NCBI RefSeq assembly: GCF_014898055.3
Contig: NW_023600993.1
Span: 14,536,850-14,600,849 of the forward strand
DNA: 64,000 nucleotides
Source: Talpa occidentalis
Taxonomy: Eukaryota > Chordata > Mammalia > Eulipotyphla > Talpidae
Reading direction: 5' to 3'
The position numbers were made by a program, and so were the translations under genes. Within the stretch, counting starts at the first letter, position 1; each line of letters starts with the position of its first letter. The notes below the pieces were generated by a model. That model searched no databases. It had not been told where the DNA came from and worked only from the letters and a program-made list of their open reading frames with translations. Positions 1-11,351 of the stretch are shown here, in pieces.

Positions 1-2090
1 AAGGAGTCTATTTCCAGTTATATTCGTTTTTAGTTTAATCTTTGGGGTCCCCACAACATGGTGCTAAGAGAGACTATTAGAAGTAGAACTGTAGAGTTGG
101 AAGGTTTTCTTCTTCTCATCCTGGCTTTTAATTTTGAGGATTCTTTTTTCATCGGTCAGTGACAAGGTGGGATGAGATGACTTTAAATTCCGTTTCAGCT
201 CTAAAAGTCTAGAGTTTCAAAATTTGTTTCTTCACTTTTAAGAGGAAAAAAGAGTAGATAAAAACGATGATGAGAGGATGAAACCCTCTAAGCTGACATT
301 TTCTACGCATGAAACTATTTATTTAAGCTCATACCAACTGATGGATTCCTTAGTCTTTTTAAAGAACAAAACTGCCATTCATTTTTGTTTTATTTCTGAT
401 TTTTTTCTGCCAAAATCTAGGTTGAATATATTATCTACTATTATACATATATTGTCTACTGTTTACACATAAATATCCATTTCTCAGAAATTCATGTACT
501 GAATTCCCTTCTGAGTTCTAAGAAAGGTTGATGATCTCTGCTGATAAAAATGTGTATTTTCCATACCTGTTTCGATAGCTGAGTTCTGTCCCAGGAGAAC
601 CCTTGATGGAGAAAGGACAAGGTAAAAAACAGCCAGGACATCAGTGGGTGAAGATAAGAGAAACAAGTACTCTCCCAATTCCCACTCATGCATCCCTATC
701 CCCTTCGTCATTAAGAGCAAAGGAGATATATGATAAATGATATACATAAAGATACCCCAGTGTCTGGAGACCAACATAAGAACCACAGACTAATACCATG
801 ATTTATGGCACTACTGAGGAATCTGAAAGATGATATAACCATGGCTCTATAATTCTCTTTCTCTTTCCCATTTGCTAGTGGTGAGGATATACATCATGTA
901 TCTCTAAACTCAGTTCTCATTGACGCAGAGGCAGGGTGGGACAGAGTCTGTAGATGGTTCTTCTCATCATGGTTCAATGGAGTGGAACTCTAACAGCAAG
1001 GCATGTTTCCCCTTTTCACTTCACTGCCAGGACACTCAAGGCCCAACTCCCATTAGCAAGTCCTATCAGGTGCCCAGTAACACTTATGCCTTTAGTTCCA
1101 ATAGTCTTATTTTATTTGTGATTGGTATGTAATTGATACTAGAGATCCCAACCAGTGTGCTGAATGAATTGCTATTCTCCATTCTATCTGAAGAATGCTG
1201 ACTGATGTCCTTTCTTGTGTACCTGTGAGTTCATGTCCCTATCAAATGAACGTAATGTTTACCAGGAGGAAGCTGTGTTTAATCCCATGCTTGTTTATGT
1301 CAGTTAAACTAGCACTAGTGGTACAGCAATTATTATAATACAAATTTGATGAACTATTCTATAACTTTAAAATACTAGTGCAAAGAAATGGAATCATTTC
1401 TATGAAAACAGTCATATGTTTTGGAAAGATTCAATAATGTTAAGTCACTGAAAATAATGACATGGAATTAGACATGGATGAGGTAATGGAAAAACTTGGA
1501 GAAAAAAATGGTTATGTAGATGGATTGCACCTTCTGGTTGCTTTGAAAATATCTTTATGTTTTTCCTTCATCTTAAGGTGGCCAACCTTGAAATTGCTCT
1601 ATGAGGTAGATTATGAGTATGGTCATGTATTCAAGGAAAAGATTTGTATCTGATATCCAAAAATTAGTAAATGATATATATTTGTATATTTAAGTAAAAA
1701 TGGAATAATTAGTGTATATTTTTATTTAGAATTTCTTCCTTTAATTGATTTTTTTTCAATTAACCAACTATTACCTCAGACATCTACTGTAAAAATCAAT
1801 TCTAATCAATTTGTGAGTAGGATGGATATTAATCTAAAAATATATCAAAAGGAATGAAATTAATACGTGTTTAATGAGTCCAATATTATGATTTCAACTT
1901 GGTCAAATTATCCTGGCAAGAAATTAATTAGCTGGGTATATAAGACACATGGTTACTTACCCTGGGATTATTTTAGTGAAGAGCTGCCTTGCTACAGCTA
2001 ACTAAAGGTCATTCCTTGTATGGAAAAGCATAACTTATACTCAGACCTGCAACCTCAGCAGTCCTCCAAGTTTACAGCAGGTTGCTATGA
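1..2090. other. Unique noncoding DNA, no gene seen
   Basis: No recognisable exon, RNA gene or well-preserved repeat was seen. Open frames are short (100 codons or fewer), lack any recognisable protein similarity and are what AT-rich random sequence gives. Confidence 0.6.
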
Positions 2091-2094
2091 TAAT

Positions 2095-2290
2095 CTTGGG
2101 TTTGGGAGTCAGCCAGACGTAAGTTTCATGGCCCAGCTCCATTAGAATGTGATCTTGGAAAGTCACTTAAACTTTTGGAGACTCAGTTTCCTTACTTGAA
2201 AATGTGACTACTAATTTTTTTCTCACTGACTTGTGAGGATGATTAAGCACAATAATCTATTTATAAGTATTTGGCACTGTATAGTCTTCG
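2095..2290 (+). repeat. MIR SINE fragment
   Basis: The stretch follows the MIR consensus in order: a region like 'gtgatcttggaaagtcact', then 'ctcagtttccttacttg', then 'tgtgaggatgattaa' and 'tatttggcactgt'. MIR is an ancient mammalian tRNA-core SINE. This copy is diverged and has no readable target-site duplication. Edges are approximate. Confidence 0.75.
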
Positions 2291-2299
2291 GATACTCAA

Positions 2300-4740
2300 T
2301 GAAAGAGTCCTCTTCTGCATTCCTGATTCTCCCAGATGTAAAAATTAGCATTTGGGGTCATTGAATAAATACGCAAACATACAGGCTATCACCCTGTTGC
2401 TCTCTCTGTCGTTTTAATGTCAGAGTTTCCATTTTGTTAATTTTGTATACATAAACATTGCACTAAAGAAATGCATCTACCCTTTAGTACATCACATTGT
2501 CTTTCATATGACATAAAGATATTTCTTGAAAACTGTTGCTTTTGATGGACTCACATAATATTGCAGCTCTTAACCAGTTCAGATCTGGCCAAGGTCTTCT
2601 GTTCTTGATCGCTAGTCTACATAGATAAATGTGGTAAACTGAGGCATATATTTCCTTTAGGAACTTAAGATCTGTCTGTGTATCCATAATTACCATGCAA
2701 TAGTCCAATGTCTTTGTCTTCATATTTTACAAATTCTACATTCAACCACCACCTTCTTTAAATGAATTCTGGGATTGTTTAAGTAGAGAAACAATGCTTT
2801 AAAAAGCCCCATAGATAGCTAGGGCTTCATGGGGTACCCTGTTCTCTGGGCTGCTTTGGTAAATCTAGGCCAGTATACCGCTTTGAATACTTGACAAATT
2901 TCAGTTTTGCTTACTTTTTTTTTCTCTTCTTCCATGAAGTTTAAAATAAACAATTAACCTATTTCCAACACAGTGTTTGGTATTGATTTAATTTAGCATG
3001 TGTTATTCATCTGCATGCCTCACAACGGTTGCTTAATTGTCTAAATCTTCCCATGTAGAGTGCTGCCTATGGAATCTCTTTCCACAAAACACTCTTAGCA
3101 GAGTGTGGCTTACTATTTCCATAACATCTGTCTTTTCTACTAAAGAGCAGATTAACAATTATGCTTCTTTTAAAGGTGTGTGTGTGTCTGTGTGTGTGTG
3201 TGTTCAGGAGAGGCTGGCAAAATATTCTCTTCTTGCACAAAATTCGCTTTCTGGTGTAACAGTGTACTATCACTGGGTCAGGGATTTTGCTTGTACCCAT
3301 AATGCAGCTGGCAGGATTGCCCTTTTTTATTGCCTTAGCATGACACAGAATGTTGCATTATTTCCGTTAAACCTGATTGTCTACAAAGGAGACAACATAT
3401 GCAACCCCCACCTCCTGTTACTACTCACCATATCACACACACACCCGCACACATGCACACAAAGCTCCTTTCAATTGTGTTAAGCAGTAAAGCAGAAGGA
3501 TTTTTTAAATTAGTGTTTTGTTTTGGCAATGGTTGCTGATGTGTTCATGTAATACAGTTTTAATCAAATCCCCAAAGCTGAAGACCTTTCAGCGTATCTT
3601 AGGCTGCACTGTGCAGGGCTTATTCCACTTGAAGTGGCCACCAGGGAGGTACAATTAGCTGTTCCCATGGAGAAGTTTGTTATAGTAATAAATAATAAGT
3701 AGCATAGGTAGCGATGGAATCAATTAAAGATATTTTTGACCATCTAATGGTTTATGGGAATGCTAAATAATTGACAACAAGTTTTTGACTATGTTTTCTA
3801 TCTGCATGTCTCCTTGTAACTAAACATTGACCAGGCACATAGGACAGTGTCTGTGATCACTCCTTTTTCTTTCTTAAAGCCACGTTGTCAAGGGTACTGT
3901 ATGAAAGACAGTCACAGCCCTCACATAACCAAGCTGATTTTGAGAGGGTTAAAACTCTGCTGTAAATATTTGCTGCAGGCAGAAATCTAACATATGAAGC
4001 AGGGGAACAAATTGTGTTATCAGTTTCAAAAACAATCTGTTTCGCCATTCATTTATTTATTTTTTTAACCAGTGTAAAACAGAACAATAGGAGTTGACTG
4101 GCTGAGAGGGCTTTGTGCTTTGTCTTTGGGCTCCAACAGCTTTGATGTTAAAATGGAAATTTGGCAAGTGGGACATTGGTAAAGTGCTCTAAATGCTTTT
4201 GGCATCTTGACAGGGAGAAAAAAATCAAAATGGTCAAGCTACCTTGGTTTGAAATTGGTGAATGTGTGCTCACGAGTTGCTTTATAAATAAAAGCACAGA
4301 AGGAGAAAGGGTGGATGGGTTTATTATGTGTACTCAGGGTTGAACTGATATGTCGTCCATCAACTAAAGCAGGTCAGTGATCCATGAGTTTAGCAAGATT
4401 TACATGAAAAGACACAATGGTTTCTTCAAAGTTATTGGATAAGTGACATATGGTCTCATTGCCAATGTGGGTATCAATGGGGATTTATTAGCCTAAAATA
4501 TGGGCTAAATAAAGCTTAAATCACAATGATCAGCATTTGATTATGAAAAGTAGCTCTAGCGGATGCTCGATTTCACAAATGTTACTATAATTGTAAAAGC
4601 CCACTCTGGGTTAGTTTACCTTCATGCAGGATGCTTCCACTCTTTCTGAGGGTCTCTCTGAAGTCAACATAAGCAGTGTATTATATCAGATCAACAGCAA
4701 CTGCCTCTCTGGGTTTCTGGAGAGTGAGTTTTTTTAAATG
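2300..4740. other. Unique noncoding DNA with two short CA/TG tracts
   Basis: Holds a (TG)n tract at 3176-3203 and a CA-rich tract at 3431-3461; otherwise no repeat or gene was recognised. The longest open frame here (148 codons, 3037-3483) runs through the TG tract and resembles no protein I know. Around 3560-3780 the sequence looks unique, with homeodomain-type cores (caattagc, atcaattaaag) and a CTCF-like core at 3638-3649. Confidence 0.5.
3638..3649 (+). promoter_or_regulatory. CTCF-like core motif outside repeats
   Basis: The twelve bases ccaccagggagg match the CTCF core (ccasyagrkggc) with two deviations near its 3' end. It lies in unique sequence rather than in a SINE. A motif match alone is weak evidence of binding. 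Confidence 0.25.
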
Positions 4741-4779
4741 TATGTTAATTATACTTTAAATAAAATGTATTTTTATATA

Positions 4780-5032
4780 GTAACTTTAGTAGGGATTGGC
4801 ACACTATAGACTATGGCTCAAACTGACCCACTGCTTATTTTTGTAAAAATAAAGTTTTATTGAAACACAGTGACATTCACTCACATACCTTTTGTCTCCA
4901 GCTGCTTTCCTGGTTTAGTGGCAGCATCGAGCAGTTGGAATAGATATTGTACTTAAGATCTATGAATTTGAAAATATCTACTTTGCCACTTTGTAGAAAT
5001 AAATTTGCCAGCCCCTGACTTACAGAATTCCA
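4780..5032. mobile_element. Ancient nonautonomous DNA-transposon fragment (hAT-like)
   Basis: Begins 'agtagggattggcacacta' and ends 'tttgccagcccctgactta'. These are the near-inverted ends of a common mammalian element whose complete copies read ttggcaaactttt...gtttgccaacccctg. The internal 'aataaagttttattgaaacac' also fits it. The family name is not certain to me; the transposon class is inferred from the terminal inverted repeats. Confidence 0.6.
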
Positions 5033-5231
5033 TGATGTGATGATTGAAAATTTACCTATTATACTTGCCACATTCTTTTGTAAGGAATTTTTTTTTTGTC
5101 TCATCCTTCCAATCCCTGTTTTTCAGCTCCAAGTACTAGAAGGCAAGGAATCTGAGGATGATAGGATAGTGATTTGATTCTGACTATCACTATTGAGCAA
5201 GAACCTCAGTAGTTATGAGCAGAATGACACA

Positions 5232-5490
5232 CACTTTTTCTTGCTACTTCCCTCTTTTCTTCCTGTTTCCTTCACTACTTCTCATTTCCTTTTTTTCTTT
5301 TTACCATCAAAAGCTGAGACCTGGGCTTCCCTGGTGGCGCAAGGCTTTAAGCACAGCACTGTGAAGCTATCCGCAGCCTCTGTAGCACAAGTTCAATCCC
5401 CGGTCAGGGAGCAACCCACTTGGCACAGCAGACCTACCCTGACTTGCCCGCTGCTCCCCTCAGCAGTGTACTTCAATAGATCTGCCTGTT
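5232..5490 (+). repeat. Truncated local copy of the 7.15-7.41 kb segment
   Basis: This 259-base stretch matches 7149-7407 with seven substitutions counted by eye and no gap. It comprises 91 bases of pyrimidine-rich non-SINE flank plus the first 168 bases of a tRNA SINE (SINE start 5323). It stops abruptly inside the SINE at 'tctgcctgtt' with no A-rich tail and no target-site duplication. It is therefore a copied DNA segment and not an independent SINE insertion; the complete 7.2 kb copy is the likelier source. Confidence 0.9.
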
Positions 5491-5494
5491 AGAA

Positions 5495-6436
5495 GGATTT
5501 AGCCAACAGCCTCAACTTAGTAGTTGGGTCATAAGGAACAAGATCATTTGCAAGCTAGGCTAGGAGCATAACTAAAGCATAAGAAAGCATGTGGGCCCTA
5601 GAATTCAGAGGGAGTGAGAGAATACATGGGAAAAAGCAAGAAGTTCTAGAGGAATTGCTTCAACATAGGAGTGGCGGGAATTCCTTTTCATTGATTGTGG
5701 CTCCTCAAATGGTCATCCTGTGTAGTGTGGGCAATTTCTATGTTCCCACAGAAGCTCTAGTCTGAAGGAAAAGGCAGGTGGGTCCCCTTCTCCATTACCA
5801 CATACAGGATGAGCTGCGGAGAGCTGGTGGAAAAAAACAAAAGCTAAAAACGATGAGCATGTGAGGCATAGAAAGGTGGTCTTTGTTTGCACTGAGCCAG
5901 GAAATCATTCAACTCTCACCCACACAGTTTGAACAAATTGATACTCCCTGTGTTTCCTCTGAGTGTGTGGGCCCAGAGTAGAGCAGAGCGTATTCTAGAA
6001 CTCACTTATTTGACAATTTCTTTATATTTTCTAACAAGGTAGAAATTAATAAATATGACCTGGAATTAAAATTCCTCCACTCACAAGAAAAAAGGACTGT
6101 TTTATTGATATTATTTTTATGATTGAATATTACTTGGGAAGTAGAAAAAAGAATGAAGTAAAAAAAAAAAAAGGTCTGAGGGAATCAATCCTTTCTTTAG
6201 ATACAAAGGCTGAAGGTACTGTACTGGGTTTCTAGGCCCTAGCTACTGTGCACTTTTTTGTAGTCCTAAACCTTCCATCTTCTTTTCCCTTTATCCCAGG
6301 GTTCTCCCCCACCTTGTTTTGTTTACCCACATGACCTCTTCTTCATCTTTAATTCTTAGCTTCAGCTAGTTCTTTAGGTCTTGCTGTCACTTGATCCCCT
6401 TATAACCACGTGCTTCTCATTATGCAGTAGTCCTTA
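5495..6436. other. Unique noncoding DNA
   Basis: No gene or confident repeat seen. A short poly(A) run lies near 6161-6172. Confidence 0.5.
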
Positions 6437-6452
6437 TATCCTTATAATTATT

Positions 6453-6728
6453 TTTTTAAAGATTTTTTAAAATTAATTAATTTATTTATACAAGAACCGG
6501 GGTACAGGCCAGATGTGCAGGAGGGTGAGAGGATTCACCAGAGACAGAGCAGGGAACAGAACAGGCAGATTGACGAAATACACTGCTGAGGGGAGCAGCG
6601 AGCGAGACAAGAGAGGTCTGCTGCGCCATGTGGGACCCTCGCTAGCCGGGATTGAACTGGTGCTGCAGAGGCTGCGGACAGCTTCACAGCGCGGCTCTCA
6701 ACCACCTGCGCCACCAGGGGAGGCCCTG
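6453..6728 (-). mobile_element. tRNA-derived SINE, subfamily with 'cttgtataaataaat' end
   Basis: Antisense copy: the A-rich tail appears as T-rich sequence at 6453-6490, and the tRNA-like head is 'ctgcgccaccaggggaggcc' at 6707-6726. It is flanked by a perfect 16-base target-site duplication, tatccttataattatt, at 6437-6452 and 6729-6744. Head and tail are both present, so it is near full length. The tRNA-like head carries Pol III A and B box remnants. Confidence 0.92.
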
Positions 6729-7148
6729 TATCCTTATAATTATTAATTTAAGTTCTATGAGGGATCATTCACTATTTACCACAATGACACAATGGTTATC
6801 CGACTTTGGAGAACAACTATAAGGACAAATTTTTAGTTTACAGACCAAAGAATCTGGGGGAAAATGTCATGAATTTGAGTTCTCCTAAGCTGGATAATCT
6901 TCTTCTATACAGGGGTTGTCAAAGGTATAAGACTAACACATATTGATCATCCTCCCTTGACTTTAAATGCATTGGATCATCAAACATCTCAATAAGCCTA
7001 TGAGACACAGAGGAGGTTCAGCAAGGTCAAATGATATGCCTGGGTCAAGTTGCCAAGAAGTTGAAGAGTCATACTTTGAATAAAATTTTCTCACTAGTCC
7101 ATGAGACTTGTAAATGTCTTTTTCTGAAAGAGTATCAGAGAAACTAGC

Positions 7149-7407
7149 CACTTTTTCTTGCTACTTCCCTCTTTTCTTCCTGTTTCCTTCACTACTTCTT
7201 ATTTCCCTTTTTTCTTTTTACCATCAAAAGCTGAGACCTGGGCTTCCCTGGTGGCGCAAGGCGTTAAGCACAGCACTGTGAAGCTATCCTCAGCCTCTGT
7301 AGCACAAGTTCAATCCCGGGTCAGGGAGCAACCCACATGGCACAGCAGACCTATCCTGACTTGCCCGCTGCTCCCCTCAGCAGTGTACTTCAATAGATCT
7401 GCCTGTT
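7149..7407 (+). repeat. Probable source copy of the 259-base local duplication
   Basis: The segment shared with 5232-5490. Unlike that copy, the SINE here continues past the shared end into its own 3' part and tail, so this locus is the more likely donor. Confidence 0.85.
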
Positions 7408-7527
7408 CTGTTCCCCGCTCTGTCTCTGGTTGATCCTCTCACCCCTCACATCTCTGGCCTGTACCCCAGTTCTTGTATGCATAAATAAATGAATCTTTAA
7501 ATAAATAAATCCTTAAAAAACAAACAC
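7241..7527 (+). mobile_element. tRNA-derived SINE, 'gttaag' subfamily, complete
   Basis: Starts with the head 'ggcttccctggtggcgcaag' and ends with an (aaat)n tail and 'ccttaaaaaa'. A short target-site duplication gagacctg flanks it (7233-7240 and 7528-7535); a longer 14-base alignment with three mismatches suggests an older insertion. It shares diagnostic bases ('aggcgttaagc', 'gaagctatcc') with the copies at 5.3, 8.4, 23.5 and 42.3 kb. Confidence 0.9.
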
Positions 7528-7535
7528 GAGACCTG

Positions 7536-8429
7536 TCAAAAGTATCTCTAAGCACAATTTACCTTGACTATGCCCCAGAAGTTACTGTTCCCTGCTTTAT
7601 TATCTGTAAATAACACACCTACACTTCATGATACTTCTTTCCAGTCAGGACTATGCATTTTCATCCTCTTAAAATGCTTATAAACTTGTAGTTAGGTTTT
7701 GTGTAAACATTTAAGGGTTTTATTTTCCTTTTTGAACAGGGTGTTAAGTGAGATTTGGGTGGGGATTTTGAAAGATCCAATCTTTATTTTTTCAAATAAC
7801 TTATTAAAAAGCAACAACCCACATACCTTTTAAATAACACAAGTAGGAATTCAGCTCTCCAAAGTCATCATCCTTACCCAATGTTCTATAAAATTAGTAG
7901 CAGAGTAGATAAAATTATTAATCAAGGAAATCAAAATGGGGAAAGTAAAATAGGTATTTGCTCAGTGTTGTTTTACCTTTGTTGATTTCAAAAGAACTCA
8001 AAAATATGCCCATCAAAGAATTTTTTGAGGACTTTCCATGAAAAAGATAATTAATCTATAAAATTAAAGCCTTAAGGACAAATTGTTGCTGAATATCAAG
8101 ATAAAAAGTAGTTGAAATTATTTTGAATGACATTTAATTTTTGAAAACCTGTGATGCCTAATAATTCATGTCTATTCTGCTAATATAGTGAAGATGATAT
8201 TCTTGAAGGAGCAAGGCATGGATTTTTGTCATTAAAGTTGCTGGGGTTTGACATATATTTCCATATTCTTTCTGTCTGACTTATGACACACTCAACAGGT
8301 TGGTAGAACCTGAATAACCACTTAATTTTGAATAGTAACTGGGTCAAGTGAGAGCCTTCCCCTGGTTCACTATGTAATATGTGTCCATGCCTTGGTCCAG
8401 GTTCTCCAAAGCTTGTTGTTTAACTCCCC
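7536..8429. other. Unique AT-rich noncoding DNA
   Basis: Nothing recognisable as gene or repeat. Confidence 0.5.
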
Positions 8430-8439
8430 AGATTTCTTT

Positions 8440-8782
8440 AAAAAAGAAAAGACAGACAGACAGACAGATTTATTTTATTTATTTATGCATACAAGAACTG
8501 GGGTATAGACCAGAGGTGCTGGTGGGGTATGTATGTGTGTGTGTGTGAGAGAGAGGACTCACCAGAGACATAGTGGGGAGCAGAACAAGCAGAGCTACTG
8601 AAATACACTGCTGAGGGGAGCAGCAGGTGTGACCGGAGAGGTCTAAGCATCATGTGGGTCAACCCCCAGGAGTCTGAGTGGCCATGATCTGCCAAATTTT
8701 AATTGAACTCATGTTGCAGTAGCTGTGGATAGCTTGATAGTGCTGAGACTTTAACCCCTGCACCACCAGGGAGGCTCTCCTT
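8440..8782 (-). mobile_element. tRNA-derived SINE with atypical internal segment and microsatellites
   Basis: Antisense SINE with target-site duplication agatttcttt (8430-8439 and 8783-8792). The tail has become a (gaca)n run near 8447-8467, and the body has a (gt)n run near 8527-8548 where other copies have none. Between the 'catgtggg' block and the B-box region the usual sequence is replaced by a 43-base piece at 8660-8702 that recurs outside any SINE at 9713-9755. It groups with the 'gttaag' subfamily. Confidence 0.85.
8660..8702. repeat. 43-base segment shared with 9713-9755
   Basis: Same orientation as 9713-9755 and 40 of 43 bases identical by eye. It sits inside the SINE at 8440-8782 but is not part of the other SINE copies in the window. 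Confidence 0.8.
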
Positions 8783-8792
8783 AGATTTCTTT

Positions 8793-9712
8793 TGTATAGT
8801 GCCCCATTTCCATTATCTTCCAGAACAATGAAGAAAGGGGAATTATTCAGATTTTTCTTTTTCAAGCCTTTTTACATTCTATTCTGTTTTTACCCAAGCC
8901 CATGCTCTCTCTTTCTTTTTAGTTATTTTTTAAAACCAGATTTAGGCATAGCTTCTCTTTATAAAGCCTTACTTCAGACAAAATTTGCTTTTCCTTCCTC
9001 TAAGTTCTTTCAGCACTACATTCATATTTCTTATGTTTGCAGGGATCACACTCCCCAGCAATTATTTGTTAAATATTGATCTAAAGGGCAACTTTGATGA
9101 TCTTCCTTTATTCCTAGTACTTCATTTAGAAGTAGGCACATATCTCCATAGATAAGCCTTTCTACCCCATGTATGTATTAAGCTAAGTTGACGGAGAGAT
9201 GAGAGCAAAATCATCTTGTTCCTGAGAAGCCAAACACAAAGTCTGGACCTTCCAATCTGCCAAGACATTTTAAAATTTTGATACAGTTTGACATTAGGTC
9301 TACTTGAGCTGTTAGCTTCTATGAAATTGACCTTTGGACTAAGATTACTGGACATAGATTGATAGAGAGAAGTAGATTTTTTTTTTAAATGGAGGGCTGA
9401 ATTTCCATCAAATTCATCAATGTTTTGGAGCCAAGGCCAAATTTACTAATATAAAACACTCAGTATAATCAAGTATCTGCAACACCAACAAATACAAAGT
9501 TCCTCCTTCTTAAATGAGTCACTTGAATGCAAAAGCAACTGTAATTCAAGAAGCCAAAAAACATGAAGAGGAGTGATCTTTGTCAGACTGGACCAACTTG
9601 TTCTACCTGTTATAGACAAAGAAAGTTTTGATGAGATACCAGGGTACCGGGTGTCATACCTTGGTTTACAAGGAGCATTCTGTGTCTCCCCCTGCTGGTT
9701 AGTAGAGTGGAA
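8793..9712. other. Unique noncoding DNA
   Basis: No gene or confident repeat seen. Confidence 0.5.
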
Positions 9713-9755
9713 CAACCCCCAAGAGTCTGAGTAGCCATGACCTGCCAAATTTTAA
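9713..9755. repeat. 43-base segment shared with 8660-8702
   Basis: Lies in non-SINE sequence. Flanks differ from those at 8.66 kb, so only this short block was copied or both derive from an unrecognised dispersed repeat. Confidence 0.8.
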
Positions 9756-10724
9756 GCATTGGTCAACAGGCCTCTGTGAACTTTTAATATGGAAAAATGA
9801 TCAAGAGTTCACATCAGGATATTTTATCTCATCCCCAGCTTTCTAACTCTAGTTAATTAGCATTCTGCATTTCTTAACAATTCTAACTTCACATCCCATT
9901 GAAATAAACCATTAAGAAACCTAGTTCTTACATATTTTAATTCCAGGCTATAACTACATTTTGATTAGATTAAAATTGTTTTAAAAGGTTGTGTTTGAAA
10001 ATAATCTTAAGTGTTACCACAAGAGATGCCATTTCCTCTAGTCTCCAAGGACTGTTTTAGCCCACCAGTAAATTTGGAAATATGAAAAAAAGAAATGCAA
10101 TTTTTATAAACAGTGGCAATAAATAAATACACAGAAAAAAGATTTAGCCAAAATTTGTTTGCATTATCCTATTACCTTTATTTGGTGATTATGTATCTGA
10201 CAGACTTTAATTCACAAAGAATTTGAAATGATTTTTCTGTCTGAGTATTCACGTAAGCATTCACGGCAAGGGCTGTGATAAGCCAAGAGTCCACAAAGAA
10301 GATATTGTATGATAGATGGTTTACAATCAGAAAATGCTCCTATTCAATGTTCACAGTTAAAAATCCAAACCTTCCCATTAGCTGAAAAACAAAAGCCTAT
10401 ACAACACAAAGCAAGGAAAGTGACAAGGGAAAATCACAAAAGAGTAAAAGAGGGAATTCTCTTATCTAAGATGAGTTATGAGCGCCAACAATGAAGCACC
10501 CAGCAATCAATGCAATAACGACTAAAGGAAAGTAACACCAGGAAGAGGGAAAAGACAGCATGATTAGAGTGAGGTTTTGATAAGTATAAAGAGTTGTATA
10601 TAACACAAGTCTTTTTAAGACTAGTCATTTGGCACAAAATACTGTTTGATATTAATGGTTAAGTCATGCTAATTTATTTTATTTGCTAGCAAGCAGTTTT
10701 ATATCTTTTAAGGAAAGCTTGATT
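9756..10724. other. Unique AT-rich noncoding DNA
   Basis: No recognisable gene or repeat. Confidence 0.5.
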
Positions 10725-10744
10725 AAAAATAATATACTTTTTTA

Positions 10745-11331
10745 GGATCTCTCCTGCACTGTTGGTGGGAGTGCAAACTGGTCCAACCACTATGGAGAGC
10801 TGTGTGGAGATTTCTGGACCTACTAAACATAGAGCTTCCATAGGATCCAGCAATTCCACTCCTAGGTATTTACCCAAAGGACACAGAAACATCAGTTCCA
10901 AAGAACACCTGCACCCCTATGTTTATAGCAGCACTGTTTACAATAGCTAAGCTTTGGAAACAACCCAAATGCCCCAAAATAGATGACTGGATCAAGTAGA
11001 TGTGGTACATATACTCTATGGAATATTACTCAGCATTCAAAAAAGATAAATACATACAACTTGCAGCAACATGGATGGAACTGGAAGGGATCATGCTCAG
11101 TGAAATAAGTCAGAAAGAAAAAAAAATACCGGATGGTCTCACTCATAGCAGGAATCTAGAAAACTTAAATAAGGGACCAGGAAAAAGAATAACTATAAGA
11201 AAGAAAATATCAAAATCAACAAACAACTATGAACCAGAGACACTCTATGGGGGGTAGGGGGTGGGGAAAGGAGGAATTGGGGTCAAAATAAGGGGGTTGC
11301 AATTGTATGGGGAATATAAAAATAAAATTAA
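10745..11331 (+). mobile_element. LINE-1 3' end, 5'-truncated
   Basis: Encodes the last part of L1 ORF2 (residues such as [15 protein letters not shown] and [18 protein letters not shown]), then a G-rich 3' UTR ('ggggggtagggggtgggg' near 11248) and an A-rich end. It is flanked by a 20-base target-site duplication with one mismatch (10725-10744 and 11332-11351, pattern aaaaataatatRcttttta plus flanking t). ORF2 is frameshifted, so it encodes nothing functional. Relative to the 19.5 and 35 kb copies it is more diverged. Confidence 0.95.
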
Positions 11332-11351
11332 AAAAATAATATGCTTTTTTA

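Noticed and set aside
3037..3483. 148-codon open frame as a gene
   Set aside because: It passes through a TG microsatellite, has no recognisable domain or splice context, and the reverse strand is equally open for part of it.
5323..5490. Independent truncated SINE insertion
   Set aside because: It is 3'-truncated, lacks a tail, and shares non-SINE flank with 7.15 kb. SINEs truncate at the 5' end, so DNA duplication explains it better.
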